Source of the DNA: Burkholderiales bacterium
Lineage (GTDB): Bacteria > Pseudomonadota > Gammaproteobacteria > Burkholderiales > Usitatibacteraceae
DNA length: 41,809 nt
Assembly (NCBI GenBank): GCA_025359285.1
Contig: JANYGV010000067.1
Span: forward strand, 1-41,809
Direction of reading: 5' to 3'
A program made the position numbers and the translations under genes. Below, piece by piece: positions 24,379-32,586 of this stretch (the first letter of the stretch is position 1; each line of letters begins with the position of its first letter). The notes under the pieces are model-generated. The model worked only from the letters and a program-made list of their open reading frames with translations, was not told the DNA's origin and made no database searches.

Positions 24379-26110
24379 CCTTTTTTACCACCGTATCGCG
24401 CACCGTTCGACGCAACACCTTGCCGACATTGGTCTTGGGGAGCTCGCTCCAGAACTCAATAATCTTCGGCACCTTATAGCCGGTTAAATTGGCTTTGCAA
24501 TACTCAAGCACTCTAGCTTTGTCGAGTGACGGATCTTTCTTAACAATTACGACTCGCACGGCTTCACCTGATTTTTCATCGGGTGCCGAGACCGCACAAA
24601 CCTCCATCACGCCCGGGCAAGCCGCCACCACGTCCTCAACTTCGTTTGGATAAACATTGAATCCAGACACTAAAATCATGTCCTTTTTGCGATCAACAAT
24701 TTTAAAGTAACCGTTTGCATCCATCACGCCAATGTCACCGCTTTTAAAAGCGCCGTCTTTGGTGGTCACCTTGACGGTTTCATCGGACCGCTGCCAATAG
24801 CCTTTCATTACTTGCGGACCATCAATACAGATTTCGCCGATGCTGCCCATTGGCAGAATGTTTTCATCATCGTCGCGAATGGTGATGATTGTTGACGGTA
24901 GTGGCAGGCCGATTGAACCCGAATATTCCGCCAGATCGGGACGATTTGCGCACGCGCCAGGTGATGTTTCGGTCAATCCGTAGGCTTCGACCAGCGCCTT
25001 GCCGGTCACGCGTTTCCAATGCTCGGCGACAGACCGTTGCACCGCCATTCCGCCGCCTAAACACAGTTTTGCGTTCGAAAAATCCAGCTTGGCAAAATCA
25101 GCGTGATTCAGCAACGAATTAAATAACGTGTTTACGCCCGTTAGCACGGTCCAGCGGCGGGAGGACATATCTTTGATGAAGGCCGTCAAATCGCGCGGAT
25201 TCGGAATCAACACACTTTCACAGCCGCGCTTCATGTAGACCAAGCTCGTCGACAACGCAAAGATATGGTACAGCGGCAGCGGCTGTATCACCACCTCTTC
25301 TCGCTCCACCAATATATTCTGCATCCACGCCGATAGCTGTTCCAGATTGGCGATGATATTACGGTGCGTGAGCATTGCACCCTTCGAGACGCCAGTGGTG
25401 CCGCCGGTATATTGCAAGAACGCGATATCGCCAGATTGAATTTTTGGCGCACCGTAATCGGCGCCTGCATCACTGCCGCGCGAGAGAGCAGTTTTGAGCG
25501 ACACGGTACCTGCGATGCTCCATGGCGGAACCGCTTTTTTCTTGTGCTTGACCACCCAATTCACCATTAGCGATTTAGGGAAGCCCAGCAAATCGCCAAC
25601 CTGGGTCGTAATAACTTGCTCAACGTGAGTTTTTGCCACCACCTGTTCGAGCGTGGTACAAAAATTCTCAAGAATCACCACCACCTTTGCACCTGAATCA
25701 TGAAGCTGATGCTCCAACTCGCGCGGCGTATAAAGCGGATTCACATTCACCACGGTGAGACCCGCGCGCAGGACGCCAAACAACACCACGGGGTACTGCA
25801 AAATATTGGGCAGCATGATCGCCACGCGATCACCGACATCCAGCTTTAACACGCCGCGTAAATATCCCGCAAACGCGCGGGTTAATTTGTCCAGTTCGCT
25901 ATACGTGATAGTTTTGTCCATGCAGGTAAATGCGGATGCTTCAGCGAATTTTTCGCAGCTCTGCGTGAACACGTCTTTGATGGACGAAAATTTATCGGCG
26001 TCGATATTTGCGGGAACGCCATCGGGATATGACTTCAGCCATGCATGCGGTGCCGAGGCGGCGTTGGCTGCTTGCTCGGCTGCGGTAGTCTTGGATACAG
26101 GTACGTTCAA
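24371..26110 (-). CDS. fadD: Long-chain fatty acid-CoA ligase
   Basis: An approximately 579-residue adenylate-forming enzyme. Motifs are the P-loop YTGGTTGVSKGAMLTHRN, VEAYGLTETSPGA, FKSGDIGVMDANGYFKIVDR with KDMILVSGFNVYPNEVEDVV, and the catalytic lysine in NVGKVLRRTVRD near the C terminus. It activates long-chain fatty acids to acyl-CoA at the inner membrane, feeding beta-oxidation or storage lipids. The ORF track runs 43 codons further upstream. I place the start at a TTG (26110-26108) because GAGGAGG lies five bases before it and the upstream residues (basic, Cys-containing) are unlike the family. E. coli FadD is 561 residues. It is near phasin, ACBP and WS/DGAT genes. Confidence 0.92.
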   Translation of the reverse strand: MNVPVSKTTAAEQAANAASAPHAWLKSYPDGVPANIDADKFSSIKDVFTQSCEKFAEASAFTCMDKTITYSELDKLTRAFAGYLRGVLKLDVGDRVAIMLPNILQYPVVLFGVLRAGLTVVNVNPLYTPRELEHQLHDSGAKVVVILENFCTTLEQVVAKTHVEQVITTQVGDLLGFPKSLMVNWVVKHKKKAVPPWSIAGTVSLKTALSRGSDAGADYGAPKIQSGDIAFLQYTGGTTGVSKGAMLTHRNIIANLEQLSAWMQNILVEREEVVIQPLPLYHIFALSTSLVYMKRGCESVLIPNPRDLTAFIKDMSSRRWTVLTGVNTLFNSLLNHADFAKLDFSNAKLCLGGGMAVQRSVAEHWKRVTGKALVEAYGLTETSPGACANRPDLAEYSGSIGLPLPSTIITIRDDDENILPMGSIGEICIDGPQVMKGYWQRSDETVKVTTKDGAFKSGDIGVMDANGYFKIVDRKKDMILVSGFNVYPNEVEDVVAACPGVMEVCAVSAPDEKSGEAVRVVIVKKDPSLDKARVLEYCKANLTGYKVPKIIEFWSELPKTNVGKVLRRTVRDTVVKKDG

Positions 26111-26619
26111 AGCGACCTCCTCACTATGTGCAATCTTTTTATGATTTTTTATGCGGTTTTTTATAATGTCTATTGTGCGACTGCAACAATTTCGTGCCCT
26201 GCTTTTCGTCAATACAAATCTTAACTGAATGCGGCTCAATTAAAAAATGACCGCTAAATGAAAGACTTCCGGTAATGGCTTTTGCCATACATCATTGTCA
26301 AGAGTCGACACTAAAATGTTGCTTTATCGAGCTGTAAGTTTAGCGAGAAATGACTGTCGTACAATCCATGCCTCGCCAACGGCATTTGTGAATAGTGTGT
26401 TTGCTCTAAATATTAAACATACATTGCGAATATAGTTTTTTATCCGCAAAGCCCACGACGTCCGTGCCGCGAAGGGTGTTACGTTCGGTGTCACGTTCGG
26501 TGTCACGTTAAATGCCACATTTTCTTCTCGTGTTTTTGGGCCCAGCGTGATTTTAGTTTTGATAGATTTTTATCAAAACGAAATTTCCCCACAAGAATCA
26601 TCAAATTCAGGAGCAGAAA
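26111..26619. other. Intergenic region fadD-phasin with 12-nt repeat
   Basis: This stretch of about 510 bases holds two divergent promoters but no credible gene. ORFs seen here (26324-26518) lack a good start signal. It is fairly AT-rich, and positions 26477-26512 hold three 12-base units close to TGTCACGTTCGG. Confidence 0.6.
26477..26512. repeat. 12-nt tandem repeat (3 units) upstream of the phasin gene
   Basis: TGTTACGTTCGG, TGTCACGTTCGG and TGTCACGTTAAA lie head to tail, about 110 bases before the phasin start codon. Each unit contains ACGTT, which could be an operator-like half-site, but no regulator is known. Confidence 0.75.
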
Positions 26620-27291
26620 ATGGCAAAACGATTTAAAAAAGCAGCTGCCGCCGCTAAAACAGCGAGTGGCGCAATGGGCACCATTAATCAAATTGGCGAA
26701 AAAGTGGCCGCCATGGCATCCAGCCTTTCCGAGCAGCCTACTGCCAAACAAGTGATGGAATCCGCTCAGCAAATCTGGCTCGCCGGCTTGGGTGCGTTCT
26801 CGAAAGCACAAAACGAAGGCCGCAAGGCATTTGAAGGTTTGGTCAGCCAAGGCGAGAAACTGGAGCAGCATACTCGTCATGTAGCCGAATCGACGCTCGA
26901 AACCGCCAAAGAACAAGCCAGCAAAACAATTGGCATGGCCAGCGGCAAATTCGACAAACTGGAACAGGTTTTTGAAGACCGCGTTCACAAATCGCTGAAC
27001 CGTCTGGGTGTATTGACGAGCAAAGATGTCGAGGCGTTGTCGGGCCAAGTGGCAGAATTATCTGAAGCCGTACGCGGTCTGATGGCGCAGGAAAAACGTG
27101 CGCCCAGCGCCAAATCGGCTGCTAAGCCGGCTTCGAAGCCATCGGTGAAACCCGCCGTTAAAAAGCCTAGCGCAGCAAAACTTCCCGCTGCTGCGAAAAA
27201 AACGGGCAAAGCCACTGTCCGTCCGCTTGTGAAAAAAGTCGTCTCAACCACCAAAACAGCTGCTAAAAAAGTGGTTGGCAAAACTAAATAA
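26620..27291 (+). CDS. Phasin-family PHA granule-associated protein
   Basis: A 223-residue protein. Residues 1-160 are helical and match the phasin (PhaF/PhaI-type) pattern: QIWLAGLGAFSKAQNEGRKA, FEGLVSQGEKLE, then a coiled coil FEDRVHKSLNRLGVLTSKDVEAL. From about 165 it becomes a Lys/Ala/Pro-rich tail (KPASKPSVKPAVKKPSAAKL) resembling histone H1, as in Pseudomonas PhaF, which binds both polyhydroxyalkanoate granules and DNA. It therefore probably coats storage granules and may help partition them. An AGGAG site precedes ATG 26620. A strong terminator follows, so it is monocistronic. No PHA synthase is in the window. Confidence 0.92.
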   Translation: MAKRFKKAAAAAKTASGAMGTINQIGEKVAAMASSLSEQPTAKQVMESAQQIWLAGLGAFSKAQNEGRKAFEGLVSQGEKLEQHTRHVAESTLETAKEQASKTIGMASGKFDKLEQVFEDRVHKSLNRLGVLTSKDVEALSGQVAELSEAVRGLMAQEKRAPSAKSAAKPASKPSVKPAVKKPSAAKLPAAAKKTGKATVRPLVKKVVSTTKTAAKKVVGKTK

Positions 27292-27412
27292 GCAGCCATA
27301 AATACCGGTTAATCAAAGATTATCAGTGAGCACTAAAAGCCACACTCTTCTACTTGCTGCTTGTTAGTTTTTTCATTTACGTCTCCTCCTCGTCCTGAAC
27401 ATCGGACGATTC

Positions 27413-27445
27413 AAGTCCAAACCGCAAGGTTTGGACTTTTTTTTT
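27413..27445 (+). terminator. Strong Rho-independent terminator after the phasin gene
   Basis: AAGTCCAAACC and GGTTTGGACTT form a perfect 11-bp stem closed by a GCAA tetraloop, followed by nine T residues. It terminates plus-strand transcription from the phasin gene. The minus strand lacks a T-run, so it does not serve the ACBP gene. Confidence 0.95.
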
Positions 27446-27473
27446 GATCTTTTCGATAGATCGCAAACCCCAG

Positions 27474-27740
27474 TTAGTCATCTTCTCGCAGGACACGATC
27501 CACCAGCTTGGTATATGCCTTCATTGCGTCGTCCTGCGACATTCCTTTTACTTTGGCCCACGCATCATATTTGGCGCGGCCCACGAAATCGGTAAAACCC
27601 GGTTTGTCGCCCACCACGTCGCCCTCAGTTCCTTGTTTAAAGTGCGCGTAAAGGCGGAGTTTTAGATCATTCCCAGGATCTTTTTTTGCTTTGGTGACAT
27701 CCTTTACGGCCTTATCGAACTGTTTCTTTATGTCGGACAT
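27474..27740 (-). CDS. Acyl-CoA-binding protein (ACBP)
   Basis: An 88-residue single-domain ACBP. The visible hallmarks are FDKAVKDVTKAKKDPGNDLK, the KLRLYAHFKQGTEGDV segment (equivalent to LYGLYKQATVGD) and KYDAWAKVKGMSQDDAMKAY, giving the four-helix bundle that holds long-chain acyl-CoA. ACBP is nearly universal in eukaryotes and patchy in bacteria. Here it lies between the phasin and WS/DGAT genes, and so probably buffers acyl-CoA for storage-lipid synthesis. Divergent from WS/DGAT with about 300 bases between. Confidence 0.95.
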   Translation of the reverse strand: MSDIKKQFDKAVKDVTKAKKDPGNDLKLRLYAHFKQGTEGDVVGDKPGFTDFVGRAKYDAWAKVKGMSQDDAMKAYTKLVDRVLREDD

Positions 27741-28041
27741 TTATTTTTCCTCGGCAACCAGACGCCGGACGGGAATCTTCACCGCGCGGCGCCAAGCAGC
27801 ATCATTCGTTAGATTTATAGGGAAATAGGTAAAAACACTGTCCGAATGCCGTGATTAGGGGTTTTCAGAACGGTGCATACCAGCTAAAGTAACTGTAACG
27901 GAATCGATCTTGGTCTGCAATTAGTTGGCAATCACTGTGACAGCGCTGTGAATAACTGCAGTTAGTGGAGGCAGCGTAGGACATCCAGCAGATACTTGCC
28001 GAATTTCAATTCCATTCGAATAAAACGACTAAAGATCGAAT
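27741..28041. other. Divergent intergenic region ACBP-WS/DGAT
   Basis: About 300 bases with no ORF that I trust. It must carry promoters for both directions. I see no strong repeat or riboswitch-like element. Confidence 0.55.
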
Positions 28042-29577
28042 ATGGCGAACATTCCTGGCTTTTCTATGTTGAATCGCGAACGCATGTCCGGTGTGGACAC
28101 GGCTTGGCTGAGGATGGAACACCCGAACAATTTGATGATGATTGTCGGGGTAATGATTTTTCGCGACAAGCTGGATTTCAAAAAAGTAGCGGCGACGCTC
28201 GAACAGCGCTTTCTCACTTATCCCCGGTTCAAACAAAAAGCGGTTCAGGACCCGACCGGCGCATGGTGGGATACCGACAAAAAGTTTGATATCAAAAATC
28301 ATCTCAAACGCGTAAAACTTGTCGCCAAGCTCGGTGGCGGTAGCGCAGTCAACAAGCAGGATCTCGAAAATTATGTGAGCCAATTAGCGAGTGAGCCGCT
28401 GGATTTCACCAAGCCGCTATGGCAGTTCCAGATTGTTGAAAACTATCGTGGCGGCTCGGCACTGATTACGCGAATTCATCATTGCTACGCGGATGGTATT
28501 GCGCTGATTAGCGTGATGATGTCGATGACCGGCGCTAGCGCCGAGGCAAGTTTGCTGACGCCAAAAATCGCCGCCAAACGACCCAAAGATGAAATGGATT
28601 TCTGGACCAGCGTAACCAAACCGATGGCCAGTGTATGGTCTGGCGCGATGAAGCTGACGCGCGGGCTAGTGGAACAAGGTTTGGAAATCGCCAAAGATCC
28701 CGCCACCATGCGTGAATTCGCCACCAAAGGGATGGAGCTGGCCGAGGAGCTACGCAAAATCGCAATGATGTCCCCAGACTCGCCCACCCGCTTCAAAGGC
28801 ACACTGGGGCGTCAGAAGCGCGTGGCGTGGTGTGACCCGCTACCGCTGGCAGAAGTGAAAGTCATTGGCAAAACCCTCGGCTGCTCGATAAACGATGTGT
28901 TGCTGGGTACCGCCGCCGGGGCGTTACGCGATTACATGGTCAAAAAAGGCGATAACGCTGACGGCATTGAAATTCGCGCGGTGGTACCGGTTAATTTGCG
29001 TCCTATCGAAAAAGCTCATGAGCTGGGTAATCAATTTGGCTTGGTATTTGTTGAGCTTCCCATCGGTATCGAAGATCCAATTGAGCGGGTGATGCTGGTG
29101 CGTGAGCGAATGCAGGCGCTCAAGGGTTCGCCACAGCCGATTGTGGCGTTCGTCTTGTTATCGGCTGTAGGGCTGGGCCCCAAGATTTTGCAGGATCAGA
29201 TTGGTGCCCTGATCGGCCGCAATGCAACATCGGTGATGACCAACGTGCCCGGGCCGCAATCGCCCCTGTTTTTTGCCGGTCGCGAGATTGATGAAATTGA
29301 TTTTTGGGTGCCGCAATCGGGCGGCATTGGTATGGGCCTTTCCATCCTCACTTATAACGGCAAGGTGCAATTCGGCCTGATTACCGACGCAGGTTTGGTG
29401 CCAGACCCGGAAAGCGTGATCAACCAATTTAGCGATGAATTTGAAAAGCTGGTTGTGCAGACATTGATGGGCCCATATGGGCCAGAATTCAATGATGAAT
29501 TGGCGCGTGCATTCGGCGGAGATTCCGGGAGCGCATCTTCCGCCGCCAAGAAGCAAACCCGCAGCACGCGAACATAG
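28042..29577 (+). CDS. Wax ester synthase/diacylglycerol acyltransferase (WS/DGAT)
   Basis: A 511-residue bifunctional acyltransferase. The catalytic motif HHxxxDG is HHCYADG at 146-152. Other family blocks are MSGVDTAWLRME near the N terminus, KSWK-equivalent KPLWQFQIVENY, NDVLLGTAAGALRDYM, and TSVMTNVPGPQSPLFFAG with GIGMGLSILTYNG near the C terminus. It joins acyl-CoA to a fatty alcohol or diacylglycerol to form wax ester or triacylglycerol at the inner membrane. The NAD(P)-binding protein gene follows after only two bases, so the two are translationally coupled. Its neighbours (ACBP, FadD, phasin) fit a storage-lipid role. Confidence 0.95.
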   Translation: MANIPGFSMLNRERMSGVDTAWLRMEHPNNLMMIVGVMIFRDKLDFKKVAATLEQRFLTYPRFKQKAVQDPTGAWWDTDKKFDIKNHLKRVKLVAKLGGGSAVNKQDLENYVSQLASEPLDFTKPLWQFQIVENYRGGSALITRIHHCYADGIALISVMMSMTGASAEASLLTPKIAAKRPKDEMDFWTSVTKPMASVWSGAMKLTRGLVEQGLEIAKDPATMREFATKGMELAEELRKIAMMSPDSPTRFKGTLGRQKRVAWCDPLPLAEVKVIGKTLGCSINDVLLGTAAGALRDYMVKKGDNADGIEIRAVVPVNLRPIEKAHELGNQFGLVFVELPIGIEDPIERVMLVRERMQALKGSPQPIVAFVLLSAVGLGPKILQDQIGALIGRNATSVMTNVPGPQSPLFFAGREIDEIDFWVPQSGGIGMGLSILTYNGKVQFGLITDAGLVPDPESVINQFSDEFEKLVVQTLMGPYGPEFNDELARAFGGDSGSASSAAKKQTRSTRT

Positions 29578-29579
29578 CC

Positions 29580-30239
29580 ATGACTCGCACCGCAATGCTC
29601 GCGGGTGCCACGGGCCTCACCGGCCAGCAATTGTTAAAGCAACTTTTAGCGGACGCGCGTTATGCGGAGGTACAAGCACTGGTGCGCAAGCATGCGTTCG
29701 CGCCACACGCGAAACTCAGCGAACACATCGTCGATTTCGCGGCACTGCCGAAACTACCAAAAATTGATGACGCGTTTTGTTGCCTCGGCACCACCATCAA
29801 AATGGCAGGTTCAAAAGCCGCGTTTCGCACAGTCGATTTTGACTATGTGGTGAAGGTTGCACGCGCTGCAAAGAAATCGGGCGCGCAACGGTTTATGGTG
29901 ATGAGCTCGCTCGGCGCTAATTCCAAATCAAGCATATTTTACAGCCGCATTAAAGGCGAAATGGAGGAAGCATTACAAGAACTTGGCTTCGCTGAATTGC
30001 ACATTTTTCAACCCTCATTTTTAGTGGGCAATCGCGCGGAAGCGCGCCCCAGCGAGCGTTTTGGCATCGCCGCATTTCAACTAATTTCGCCGCTGCTGTT
30101 TGGACCCGCGCGAAAATATCGTGCGATTGAAGCCACCAATGTGGCACGCGCCATGATTAGCGCCGCGTGGCTGCGGAAATCAGGCACGCACGTGTATTTG
30201 TCGGATGAAATTCAGAAAATGGCAGCTCCCTCGCGGTAA
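29580..30239 (+). CDS. NAD(P)H-binding short-chain oxidoreductase (HTATIP2-like)
   Basis: A 219-residue Rossmann protein. The N terminus MTRTAMLAGATGLTGQQLLK has the GATGLTG nucleotide-binding motif. AFCCLGTTIKMAGSKAAFRT, FMVMSSLGANSKSSIFYSRIKGEMEE and FQPSFLVGNR place it in the atypical SDR group of HTATIP2/TIP30-like proteins. Enzyme activity is unproven. Close coupling to WS/DGAT suggests a role in acyl reduction or lipid homeostasis, but this is inference. No terminator is obvious after it. Confidence 0.88.
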   Translation: MTRTAMLAGATGLTGQQLLKQLLADARYAEVQALVRKHAFAPHAKLSEHIVDFAALPKLPKIDDAFCCLGTTIKMAGSKAAFRTVDFDYVVKVARAAKKSGAQRFMVMSSLGANSKSSIFYSRIKGEMEEALQELGFAELHIFQPSFLVGNRAEARPSERFGIAAFQLISPLLFGPARKYRAIEATNVARAMISAAWLRKSGTHVYLSDEIQKMAAPSR

Positions 30240-30442
30240 GTGCCGCAAACGTCCATACGATCACGCGTGCCCAGAAACTCGCATTGTACGGCAGCAATCC
30301 CGCAGGGCTTCCCGCAAAATGAAAAACGATCACCTCCGACTCGAGCGAGTCGGCACGACATCAACCGATAAAGTTACGCCAGTTTCAATATCTGTTCACT
30401 CGCTCAGCTTCGAGAGCAAAAACTCGCACGACTTTTTAAAAA

Positions 30443-31078
30443 TTACTGCGCACCTGACTTATCCGCTTCGACGACGTTCAGCGCAATCGGTGCTTGCGGC
30501 ACGAACGGTTCCACTTCAATCGCGCAATATTTAACCTCAATAATCGCCAACTCTTCTACGCCACCGGGTGCGCGCAGCACGACGGCGTCGCCTTCGCGGG
30601 CTTTCATGAGCGCGCGGGCTAGCGGCGAAATCCAGGTGATGTGACCGCGCTTTAAATCGAGCTCGTCAATGCCAACAATGGTGATGGTTTTCTCCGCACC
30701 TTCGGCATTCGCATAGGTCACCGTTGCGCCGAAAAAGACGCGCTCTGCCGCGTCATCTTCACGCGGCGCGGCGGGGTCAATTTCTTCAGCAATATCGCGC
30801 CGCTTGGTCAAAAATCGTAAACGTCGATCAATTTCGCGCAGACGTTTTTTGCCGTATTGGTAATCCGCGTTTTCACTGCGGTCGCCGTTTTTCGCGGCCC
30901 ACGAAACCGCCACCGTCACCGCAGGACGTTCCTTGTTCAGCAAGTACGTCAATTCGTCTTTCAAACGCTGATGACCGCCGGGCGTAATGTAGTTTTTACT
31001 TCCTAGCGGAAGTGGCAGCAGCTGCGCGTCGAGCTCATCCTCGTCCTGGTCGGTTTCTTTAGTGAATGCTTTACTCAT
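30443..31078 (-). CDS. greB: Transcription elongation factor GreB
   Basis: A 211-residue Gre factor with an N-terminal acidic extension (TDQDEDELDAQLL). The coiled-coil domain follows (YITPGGHQRLKDELTYLL, RSENADYQYGKKRLREIDRRLRFL) with the acidic tip residues that stimulate transcript cleavage. The C-terminal FKBP-like domain (FFGATVTYANAEGAE, ISPLARALMKAREGDAVVLRAPGG) is complete. The KKRLREIDRRLRFL string is typical of GreB rather than GreA. It rescues backtracked RNA polymerase. I use ATG 31078 over TTG 31087 since GGAG precedes it and MSKAFTKE is the family start. It follows marC by 12 bases. Confidence 0.95.
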   Translation of the reverse strand: MSKAFTKETDQDEDELDAQLLPLPLGSKNYITPGGHQRLKDELTYLLNKERPAVTVAVSWAAKNGDRSENADYQYGKKRLREIDRRLRFLTKRRDIAEEIDPAAPREDDAAERVFFGATVTYANAEGAEKTITIVGIDELDLKRGHITWISPLARALMKAREGDAVVLRAPGGVEELAIIEVKYCAIEVEPFVPQAPIALNVVEADKSGAQ

Positions 31079-31090
31079 GCGCTCCAACCA

Positions 31091-31690
31091 TCATTTCAAC
31101 TGCATCAAAAACAGTTTCAGACCGCTCAGCAACATCTCCACCGCAATCGCGGTGAGGATAAGCCCCATCAGCCGCTCCACCGCTTCCATGCCACGCATTC
31201 CCAGCAGTTTTTCGATACGTTCGCCTAGCGTCAAAATCAGCGTGGTTACCAGCATCGCCGCCGTCAATGCGCCAATCCAGATACCCAGTTTCGCCGGTTC
31301 ATGCGATACCATCAGCATCACCGTTGCCAGCGCAGAGGGTCCCGCAATCATCGGGATCGCGAGTGGCACGATGAACGGCTCGTGATCCAGCGTGTCGCCA
31401 AATAATCCTTCTGGCGATTTGAACACCATGCGAATCGCAATCATGAATAAAATCACGCCACCTGCAATCGAGAGCGACAGCTCGGAGAGGTGCATCAGTT
31501 CTAAAAACTGGCGTCCACCGAGCATGAACCCAACCAAAATAACATAAGCGATCAAACATTCACGCAGCACCACAAGGACACGCCGGCGCGAATCGACCTG
31601 CCTTAATAGCGAGGCGACCACTGCGACATTGCCCAGCGGATCGAGGACCAGAAATAGCAAAACAAAAGCGGAAATAAGATCAGCGTTCAT
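31091..31690 (-). CDS. MarC-family integral membrane protein
   Basis: A 199-residue protein with six predicted membrane segments and the family blocks LVLDPLGNVAVVASLL, GGVILFMIAIRMVF, FIVPLAIPMIAGPSALATVML and GMEAVERLMGLILTAIAVEM. MarC/YhgN proteins are of uncertain function; an early link to multiple antibiotic resistance was not upheld. It is the first gene of a probable marC-greB unit. Confidence 0.93.
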   Translation of the reverse strand: MNADLISAFVLLFLVLDPLGNVAVVASLLRQVDSRRRVLVVLRECLIAYVILVGFMLGGRQFLELMHLSELSLSIAGGVILFMIAIRMVFKSPEGLFGDTLDHEPFIVPLAIPMIAGPSALATVMLMVSHEPAKLGIWIGALTAAMLVTTLILTLGERIEKLLGMRGMEAVERLMGLILTAIAVEMLLSGLKLFLMQLK

Positions 31691-31738
31691 GCGGCATTTT
31701 ACCTGCCAGATGTGTGCGACCCGCGATTCATTCGTTTT

Positions 31739-32092
31739 CTAATTCAGGCCCAAATCGGTACGCAATTTTTTAGTTAATTTTGCAGTGACAAGACGGTACG
31801 AGCGTTGAATCAGCGTTTTTAATTCAGCATCGCCGATTTGTTTCAGATCTTTCACCTGCACCCATTTTGCGCGAGCGAGATACGGCGCGGGAATGAAACC
31901 AGGGCGATCTGCGTATTGCAAAAATAGATCGTCGTCCACTTTGAACGAAACGTGCGTCGCACCGTTGCTGTCGGTGAACACCACCGCAAACATTTTCGCG
32001 CCGATGGTATAAACATGATCGATCTGCCATTTTCGCTCACCCAGTGCATGCGGTAGAGACGCGCAAAATTTTTGGATTTGGCTGATGTTCAT
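31739..32092 (-). CDS. MmcQ/YjbR-family protein
   Basis: A 117-residue single-domain protein of the MmcQ/YjbR (CyaY-like fold) family. The signatures are QKFCASLPHALGERKWQIDH, MFAVVFTDSNGATHVSFKVDDD, RPGFIPAPYLARAKWVQV and ELKTLIQRSYRLVTAKLTKK. Family members are small DNA-binding candidates of unclear function. It reads from ATG 32092, upstream of marC on the same strand, and probably has its own promoter because about 200 bases separate it from ftsB. Confidence 0.9.
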   Translation of the reverse strand: MNISQIQKFCASLPHALGERKWQIDHVYTIGAKMFAVVFTDSNGATHVSFKVDDDLFLQYADRPGFIPAPYLARAKWVQVKDLKQIGDAELKTLIQRSYRLVTAKLTKKLRTDLGLN

Positions 32093-32151
32093 GAATCAGT
32101 TTTTCACTCGTAAATAAGACAAATTGAGTATTTTGTCGGCCACGTTGCGCA

Positions 32152-32194
32152 GCTACCTGACAATCTCAACCTGGCAAGAGCGATGTCAGGTAGC
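32152..32194. repeat. Long inverted repeat between ftsB and the YjbR gene
   Basis: GCTACCTGACA (32152-32162) and TGTCAGGTAGC (32184-32194) are a perfect 11-bp stem. An inner CTC/GAG pairing and a 10-base loop extend the fold. No T-run follows on either strand, so it is not a classic terminator. It lies about 95 bases after the ftsB stop. Confidence 0.8.
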
Positions 32195-32288
32195 CTTATT
32201 TGCAGACCCTGACCCTGACCTACTAAAAAACATCCTAAAGCACCTGCGGCCTTCACCGAGCATTTATGCCCCGGAAGCCACGCCCCAC

Positions 32289-32576
32289 CTAGGGTTTTGC
32301 TTTCGATTTCTCGATAATCTGATAAAAAGTTTCATCTGATTTCACCATACCGAATTCAACACGGGCTCGCTCTTCTACCGCATCAATACCTTGCTTCAAG
32401 TCGCGCACTTCCGCATCCAGCCCCGCATTGCGCGAGGCCAACGCCACATTTTTTTCTTTTTGTTGATCGACTTGTTTTGACATATCCCACACTCGCAGCC
32501 AGCTGCCCTTTCCAATCCACAGCGGGTACTGGATGGCGATGAGAAGCGTGATGAGAATATGTGGGAGGTATTTCAC
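32289..32576 (-). CDS. ftsB: Cell division protein FtsB
   Basis: A roughly 95-residue protein with one membrane segment (YLPHILITLLIAIQYPLWIG) followed by a coiled coil (QVDQQKEKNVALASRNAGLD, LKQGIDAVEERARVEFGM) and the septum-formation motif KSDETFYQI. It belongs to the FtsQ-FtsB-FtsL divisome complex. I use the GTG at 32576 since the track's TTG at 32618 lies within the upstream small ORF and would add an odd Cys-rich tail to the cytoplasmic side. The ribosome binding site is weak. Position after eno is standard for betaproteobacteria. Confidence 0.9.
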   Translation of the reverse strand: MKYLPHILITLLIAIQYPLWIGKGSWLRVWDMSKQVDQQKEKNVALASRNAGLDAEVRDLKQGIDAVEERARVEFGMVKSDETFYQIIEKSKAKP

Positions 32577-32586
32577 GATGAGCTTG

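Noticed and set aside
26503-27048. Minus-strand 181-aa ORF opposite the phasin gene
   Set aside because: It is the antisense shadow of the phasin gene; it has no ribosome binding site and a Phe-rich composition typical of antisense of Lys-rich genes.
30205-30534. Plus-strand ORF downstream of the SDR gene
   Set aside because: It overlaps the ends of two clear genes, has no ribosome binding site and shows no family resemblance.
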